A stretch of 64,000 nucleotides of DNA. Source: JACVRW01 sp963826165 (GTDB taxonomy: Bacteria > Actinomycetota > Thermoleophilia > Solirubrobacterales > Thermoleophilaceae). Position numbers and translations under genes: made by a program. This document shows positions 58,779 to 64,000 of the stretch, in pieces. Below the pieces are notes generated by a model. It searched no databases and had not been told where the DNA came from. It was given only the letters and a program-made list of their open reading frames with translations. The stretch is taken from NCBI GenBank assembly GCA_963826165.1, contig CAWGWC010000016.1, positions 62,001-126,000 of the forward strand, given 5' to 3'. Numbering within the stretch: the stretch's first letter is position 1; every line of letters starts with the position of its first letter.

Positions 58779-59321
58779 ATGTCTCGATGGGCACGGCGGC
58801 TCGTGCCGTCGCCGGCGATGATCGTTGCCCTGGTGGCGCTGTTCGTGGCGATGGGAGGCTCCGCCTACGCCCTGGTGATCACCGGCAAGAGCATCCGCAA
58901 CGGGTCGATCACCGGCAAGGACATCAAGAACCGCTCCCTCACCGGCAGCAAGGGCAAGGCTGAGTCCTGGGGTGGTGGAGCCATCAAGGAGTCCACGCTG
59001 AGCACCGTGCCGAGCGCGCTGCTCACCTACGGCGCCGCTCGTTTTTCAGTGGTCAACGCTGCCGGTGGAAACGTGCGCGGCCGGGGCGTCACGTCGGCTG
59101 CCCGTACCGCCGCCGGCCGCTACCAGGTCATCTTCGACGCCGACGTGCGCAACTGCGGGTACTTCGCGACCGTCGGCGGCCCCACGGCCTCCGCGCCGCC
59201 GGTCAACCGCAAGGTCAGCGTCTCTTCGCTGGCCTCGAACGTGAACGGCGTCTCGGTGCGCATCGAGGCCAACAATGGCGCCCAGGTCGACGGGCCGTTC
59301 CACCTCGTCGTCCTCTGCTGA
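58779..59321 (+). CDS. exported protein with a Thermoleophilia-type N-terminus, 180 residues
   Basis: An exported 180-residue protein, likely membrane-anchored or secreted: the hydrophobic N-terminus PAMIVALVALFVAMGGSAYA (residues 12-31) resembles an uncleaved or cleaved signal. After it come ITGKSIRNGSITGKDIKNRS (short tandem K/S/G/I motif), then a beta-rich body with two cysteines (C128-like NCGYFAT and final VVLC). AAAGGAAAGG ribosome site. A second protein of the same architecture is encoded at 60965. I regard it as a surface protein; the family function is unknown. Confidence 0.78.
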   Translation: MSRWARRLVPSPAMIVALVALFVAMGGSAYALVITGKSIRNGSITGKDIKNRSLTGSKGKAESWGGGAIKESTLSTVPSALLTYGAARFSVVNAAGGNVRGRGVTSAARTAAGRYQVIFDADVRNCGYFATVGGPTASAPPVNRKVSVSSLASNVNGVSVRIEANNGAQVDGPFHLVVLC

Positions 59322-59341
59322 GCCGCTGAGACAGGCGTGTG

Positions 59342-59371
59342 CCCGGGGCGATTCAGCCGGATCGCCCCGGG
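59342..59371. terminator. perfect 11-bp bidirectional terminator-like hairpin
   Basis: CCCGGGGCGAT (59342-59352) and ATCGCCCCGGG (59361-59371) form a perfect 11-bp stem with an 8-base loop, right between the convergent exported-protein gene and the acyltransferase gene. The right arm lies inside the last codons of the acyltransferase. No T-run follows on either side, so in this GC-rich host it may work as an actinobacterial-type hairpin-only terminator for both transcripts. Confidence 0.65.
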
Positions 59372-59940
59372 TATTCCACGTCCTTGATCACTCTCGCCGG
59401 AGCTCCCGCGGCAATCGAGAACGGCGGTATGTCGAACGTCACCACGCTGTTGGCGCCGACCACCGAGCGCTCGCCGATCGTCACGCCACTCGTGACCACC
59501 ACGTTGGCTCCGCACCAGACGTTGTCCTCCACCCGCGTGGGCCCCTTGGTCGAGAAGCCCTGCCACGGCACCGGCTCCTCAGGGTGGTCGAAGCGGTGGT
59601 TGCCGTCCGTGACGAAGCAGCCGTTGGCGAACATGCAGTGGTCGCCGATCTCCACGAGCTCGACCGCCGCCACCATGACGCCGAGGTTGAGAAACGTCCC
59701 CGAGCCGATGCGGATGCGCGCCGGGGCGGTGGCCGTGAGCCACACGTTGGGCTCGAACAGCGTGTGTGCCCCCACCTCCAGGCGGCCCTCCGTGAACATC
59801 TCCAGAACGTTGCCGTGCAGCGGCCAGCGAGCGAAGGCGCGCCGGCGGGCCAGCTCGCGGTGAATGCGCGCCCTGTTCCAGGGCAGCGAGTTGCGCTCGT
59901 ACCAGCGCCACTTCTGCCACCACAGGCGGGCGTTGCTCAT
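59353..59940 (-). CDS. left-handed beta-helix (hexapeptide) acyltransferase
   Basis: A 195-residue acyltransferase of the LbetaH family: several hexapeptide steps, GSGTFLNLGVMVAAVELVEI, GDHCMFANGCFVTDGNHRFD, VEDNVWCGANVVVTSGVTIG and ERSVVGANSVVTFDIPPFSI. The His in NHRFD fits the catalytic position of maltose/galactoside/serine acetyltransferase-like enzymes. Soluble. It likely acetylates a sugar or small molecule; neighbours do not tell which. It is divergent from the DCC protein, 48 bp apart. Confidence 0.9.
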   Translation of the reverse strand: MSNARLWWQKWRWYERNSLPWNRARIHRELARRRAFARWPLHGNVLEMFTEGRLEVGAHTLFEPNVWLTATAPARIRIGSGTFLNLGVMVAAVELVEIGDHCMFANGCFVTDGNHRFDHPEEPVPWQGFSTKGPTRVEDNVWCGANVVVTSGVTIGERSVVGANSVVTFDIPPFSIAAGAPARVIKDVEYPGRSG

Positions 59941-59988
59941 GGCGGGAGCCTTTCAGAGGCGTGGGCTGGAGTAGCTTCCCCACCCCTC

Positions 59989-60408
59989 GTGAGCGCTGAA
60001 CCGGTTGATGTCCTCTACGACCCCGACTGTGGCTTCTGCCGGGTCTGCGTCGCCGTCCTGCTGAGCTGGGACCGGGCGGACCGCCTTCGGCCGGTGCCGC
60101 TGTTCGGCTCGGAGGCTGCCGGTCTCCTGGCCGGCATGCCGGAGGCCGACCAGGCGGCCTCCTGGCACGCTGTCGACGGTGCCGGCACCGTCCGGTCGGG
60201 CGGCGAGGCCTTCGGTCCCGTGCTCGACGTGCTGCCGCGCGGCCGGTGGCTCGCGACCCTTGGGCGACGCTTCCCCGGGGCCCTCGACCGCGGCTACCGT
60301 TGGGTGGCCGATCACCGCACACTGATGGGCAGATTCGTACCGGACGCCGCGCGCAGGTGGGCGGATGATGTACTGCGCGTGTCAGGTCACGAGCCCAGCG
60401 GCCGATGA
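59989..60408 (+). CDS. thiol-disulfide oxidoreductase DCC family (DUF393) protein
   Basis: A 139-residue DUF393/DCC protein: DVLYDPDCGFCRVCVAVLLS carries the C-x2-C pair (DCGFC) and a further Cys. The middle FGSEAAGLLAGMPEADQAAS and the end YRWVADHRTLMGRFVPDAAR are family-typical. Its redox activity is untested for this family. GTG 59989 is used; a longer frame upstream is a shadow of the acyltransferase. It overlaps the following GGDEF-like gene by 4 bases, which couples them. Confidence 0.88.
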   Translation: MSAEPVDVLYDPDCGFCRVCVAVLLSWDRADRLRPVPLFGSEAAGLLAGMPEADQAASWHAVDGAGTVRSGGEAFGPVLDVLPRGRWLATLGRRFPGALDRGYRWVADHRTLMGRFVPDAARRWADDVLRVSGHEPSGR

Positions 60409-60911
60409 ATACTCCTATGCGAACGGAAATGGACCCGTTGATCGCTCTCCTCGACGTCGAGGAGTTCGAGTCGCTGCTCGCGCGAGAGGAGATGCGCCGC
60501 TCACGGACGGGAGAGTCGCTCGCCGTGGCCGTGCTGGACGTGGACGGCATGCGTGTGCTCACGTCACGCCACGGGGCAGCCGCGGGGGCCGAGGCGCTGC
60601 GCCTGTGTGCGTCCACGCTCACCAGGTCGATCCGGACCGTCGACGAGGTCGCCCACACCGACCACGACGAGTTCTGCGTCCTGTTCCACGCCACCGACGC
60701 GAGCAGCGTCGCCGTCTGGGTCGAGCGCTTCGAGGAGGCGCTCGGGACCGGCTCCGCCACTCATCCCGCCGGCCCTATCACGTGCGCCGTCGGCCTCGCC
60801 GACACAAGCGAGGAGCCGACCCTGATGGAGGTGGCAGCCCGGGCCCGGCGGCGCATGGAGATCATCCAGACCGTGCGCAAGCTGCGACGGGCGCGCGAGA
60901 GCGAGGGCTGA
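60405..60911 (+). CDS. degenerate GGDEF-domain protein, possible c-di-GMP receptor
   Basis: A 168-residue stand-alone GGDEF-like domain: LDVEEFESLLAREEMRRSRT, SLAVAVLDVDGMRVLTSRHG at residues 38-57, then HTDHDEF (84-90) at the active-site position. Active GGDEF reads RxGGDEF; here it is H-T-D-H-D-E-F, so diguanylate cyclase activity is unlikely. The inhibitory-site RxxD is intact as R77-T-V-D80, at the exact spacing (Asp six residues before the motif). It may therefore bind c-di-GMP as a receptor rather than make it. Co-translated with the DCC protein (60405-60408). Confidence 0.82.
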   Translation: MNTPMRTEMDPLIALLDVEEFESLLAREEMRRSRTGESLAVAVLDVDGMRVLTSRHGAAAGAEALRLCASTLTRSIRTVDEVAHTDHDEFCVLFHATDASSVAVWVERFEEALGTGSATHPAGPITCAVGLADTSEEPTLMEVAARARRRMEIIQTVRKLRRARESEG

Positions 60912-60964
60912 CGCCGATCGTCGCGAGGCGCGCAACTCCTGGCGTCCGCGGCCGTTAGGGCAGC

Positions 60965-61624
60965 GTGAGCCGCCTCCGCACTCCCTCCCCTGCTCTGGTC
61001 ATCGCCCTGATCGCCCTCTTCGTGGCGCTGGGAGGCGGCGCCTACGCGGCCATCAGGATCACCAGCGCACAGGTGGCCGACAACTCGCTCCGCGGCAAGG
61101 ACGTGCGCAACCGCTCGCTCAGCGCCCGCGATCTGGCGCTCGACTCGCTCGGGAGCCGTGTGGTCGACGAGCCCCGCCTGTCGCGAGTGCCGAGCGCCAC
61201 CAACGCCCAGTCGCTCGAGGGCCGGCGCCGCGTCAACATCGCCCCCTTCACGCTCGTCAACGCCCAGGCCCGCGAGGTCCTCCGCGAGGGCCCGTTCGTG
61301 CTCACCGCCCGCTGCCGCCTCAACACCGCCACCCTCGCGGGGCAGAGGGACATCGCCGAGGTGCTGATCGCCACGTCGGCCGACAACGCGGCCTTCGACG
61401 CCTCAGGCTCGGGAGAGCTCGACGTGGGCACCCCGGAGGCCCAGCGAGTGTTCGCCGGCGTGATCGCCACACCCGGCACGGTCGCGCTCGACTCCCTCCA
61501 GGACGGCCTCGCGCTGGCCCCCGACGGCACCGAGGAGATCATCGACGCCTCCCTCTACACAGCCGTGAACGCCCTGGGCCGGCCGGGCACGTGCCGTTTC
61601 GGGGGGTACGTGGACCTGGGCTGA
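60965..61624 (+). CDS. exported protein, second of the pair, 219 residues
   Basis: An exported 219-residue protein built like that at 58779: N-terminal hydrophobic PALVIALIALFVALGGGAYA (residues 9-28), then GKDVRNRSLSARDLALDSLG, then a beta-rich domain with two cysteines (ARCRLN, TCRFGG). GTG 60965 start. The body shows no enzyme motif. The two proteins share the N-terminal architecture but little of the rest, so they are probably distant paralogues or a shared export/anchor module on different bodies. Function unknown. Confidence 0.78.
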   Translation: MSRLRTPSPALVIALIALFVALGGGAYAAIRITSAQVADNSLRGKDVRNRSLSARDLALDSLGSRVVDEPRLSRVPSATNAQSLEGRRRVNIAPFTLVNAQAREVLREGPFVLTARCRLNTATLAGQRDIAEVLIATSADNAAFDASGSGELDVGTPEAQRVFAGVIATPGTVALDSLQDGLALAPDGTEEIIDASLYTAVNALGRPGTCRFGGYVDLG

Positions 61625-61683
61625 GCCGGCCGCACTCCGCGCGCTGCTGCGCTCCGCTCGGTCGTGCGCCACGGGACGCTGTC

Positions 61684-61775
61684 GAGTTTGTTGCCCCAGG
61701 CGGAAACAACTCGCCAACCAGCCTGCGGTGCGGGGCGTTTGGCGACTTGTTCGCCCATGGGGCGGACAACGCGTC
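61684..61775. repeat. two related imperfect stem-loops
   Basis: Two similar units about 60 bp apart: GAGTTTGTTGCCCCAGG then CGGAAACAACTC (61684-61712), and GACTTGTTCGCCCATGG then GGCGGACAACGCGTC (61744-61775). Each folds on itself around a central C/G stem and they share the frame TTGTT-CCC-GG-GG-ACAAC. Both are short, imperfect palindromic units that look like REP-type elements or binding sites. Whether they recur elsewhere in the genome cannot be seen here. Confidence 0.45.
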
Positions 61776-61846
61776 AGACCCCCGCCGTGACGCACCCCCA
61801 AGGCCAACCGGATCACAGAACGGCCGGACCCGAAGAACGCCGCGGA

Positions 61847-61967
61847 GGCGGGGCGGGTTCGGCGTCCCCGGCCGCAGACCATGTCAGAGCGAGCCGCCCC
61901 GCGGCGAGCGAACGAGCGCCGCAGGCGCGAGAGGTCTGCGGCCGGGCGGCGCGGAACCCGCCCCGCC
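61847..61967. repeat. 121-bp imperfect inverted repeat
   Basis: Two arms, 61847-61880 and 61933-61967, are near-exact reverse complements: the outer 14 bases (GGCGGGGCGGGTTC) and the inner 13 (CCGGCCGCAGACC) match perfectly, with a 6-7 base mismatched section between. The 52-base centre (61881-61932) has smaller hairpins, GCCGC-CCC-GCGGC and GCGCC-GCA-GGCGC. It lies 43 bp after the uvrA stop. It could be a large terminator, a cruciform, or a miniature inverted-repeat mobile element without a gene. Confidence 0.65.
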
Positions 61968-62010
61968 AACCACGGCGCCCGAAGCACCAACGCCCGAGCA
62001 CGCAGAACGG

Positions 62011-64000
<1,990 letters not shown>

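Larger units (their letters stand above)
61625..62010. other. 386-bp intergenic region with two kinds of secondary structure
   Basis: No gene is supported here; frames through it are rich in Arg/Pro/Ala. It contains two related imperfect stem-loops (61684-61712 and 61744-61775) and a 121-bp imperfect inverted repeat (61847-61967), listed separately. It separates the exported-protein gene from the convergent uvrA, so some of this structure may end both transcripts. Confidence 0.6.

Overview
The window is very GC-rich, almost wall-to-wall coding, and looks like chromosome from a Thermoleophilia/Solirubrobacterales-type actinobacterium. The best taxonomic hint is a pair of exported proteins whose N-termini read PAMIVALVALFVAMGG or PALVIALIALFVALGG, a style I associate with that class. 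The rest of the gene set fits: a LAL-type LuxR regulator, an ECF42 sigma factor with a DGPF protein, DrrAB-like ABC exporter, Rex, a CBS/DHH pyrophosphatase, and a DUF2520-panC-panB operon. The taxonomic placement is inference. I see no transposase, prophage, CRISPR array or rRNA; the single tRNA is tRNA-Gln(CTG).

Layout. 0.36-6.5 kb: a LuxR/LAL ATPase regulator divergent from an alpha/beta hydrolase, NmrA-like and PEP-mutase-like operon, followed by two small proteins. 6.5-16.3 kb: diguanylate cyclase, membrane proteins, a TfoX-N protein, an NAD-dependent epimerase, CBS/DHH pyrophosphatase, a Usp-like protein and a zinc-binding-type dehydrogenase. 16.3-20.4 kb: a tightly overlapping oxidoreductase operon (Fe-S CCG protein, FAD oxidase, an 87-residue protein, LLM flavin enzyme) whose Fe-S gene is broken by a one-base frame change. 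20.5-27 kb: a secreted phosphatase-like protein, DUF1269, ECF42/DGPF and DrrAB. 27-35 kb: a DksA-type protein, a K+ channel, a heterodimeric ABC exporter with one degenerate ATP site, a secreted protein and tRNA-Gln.

35-45 kb: DUF2236, an ECF sigma factor divergent from a MerR-DICT regulator, then a six-gene operon in which two APC permeases with C-terminal Usp domains sit with two TrkA/RCK proteins; I suggest this as a candidate cation (K+) transport module. 45-51 kb: a D-amino-acid-oxidase-like protein and PrxQ (both seem to need CTG starts), a proton pyrophosphatase with the K+-independent signature, MTA phosphorylase, a small DUF1844-like protein, YbdK-type ligase, Rex and glutaredoxin. 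51-64 kb: a Na+/H+ antiporter, the udg-tsaE-tsaB-rimI-tsaD operon, DUF2520-panC-panB, two exported paralogue-like proteins, an acyltransferase, a DCC protein with a GGDEF-like c-di-GMP receptor candidate, and the C-terminal part of uvrA running off the right edge.

Two genes (about 8.4 and 19.66 kb) each look as if one base is missing, so indel errors in a draft or metagenome assembly are a real possibility. Other structure not explained by genes includes a 121-bp imperfect inverted repeat and two related stem-loops downstream of uvrA, a perfect 11-bp bidirectional-terminator-like hairpin at 59.35 kb, and three convergent gene pairs that share the same CTAG as both stop codons.
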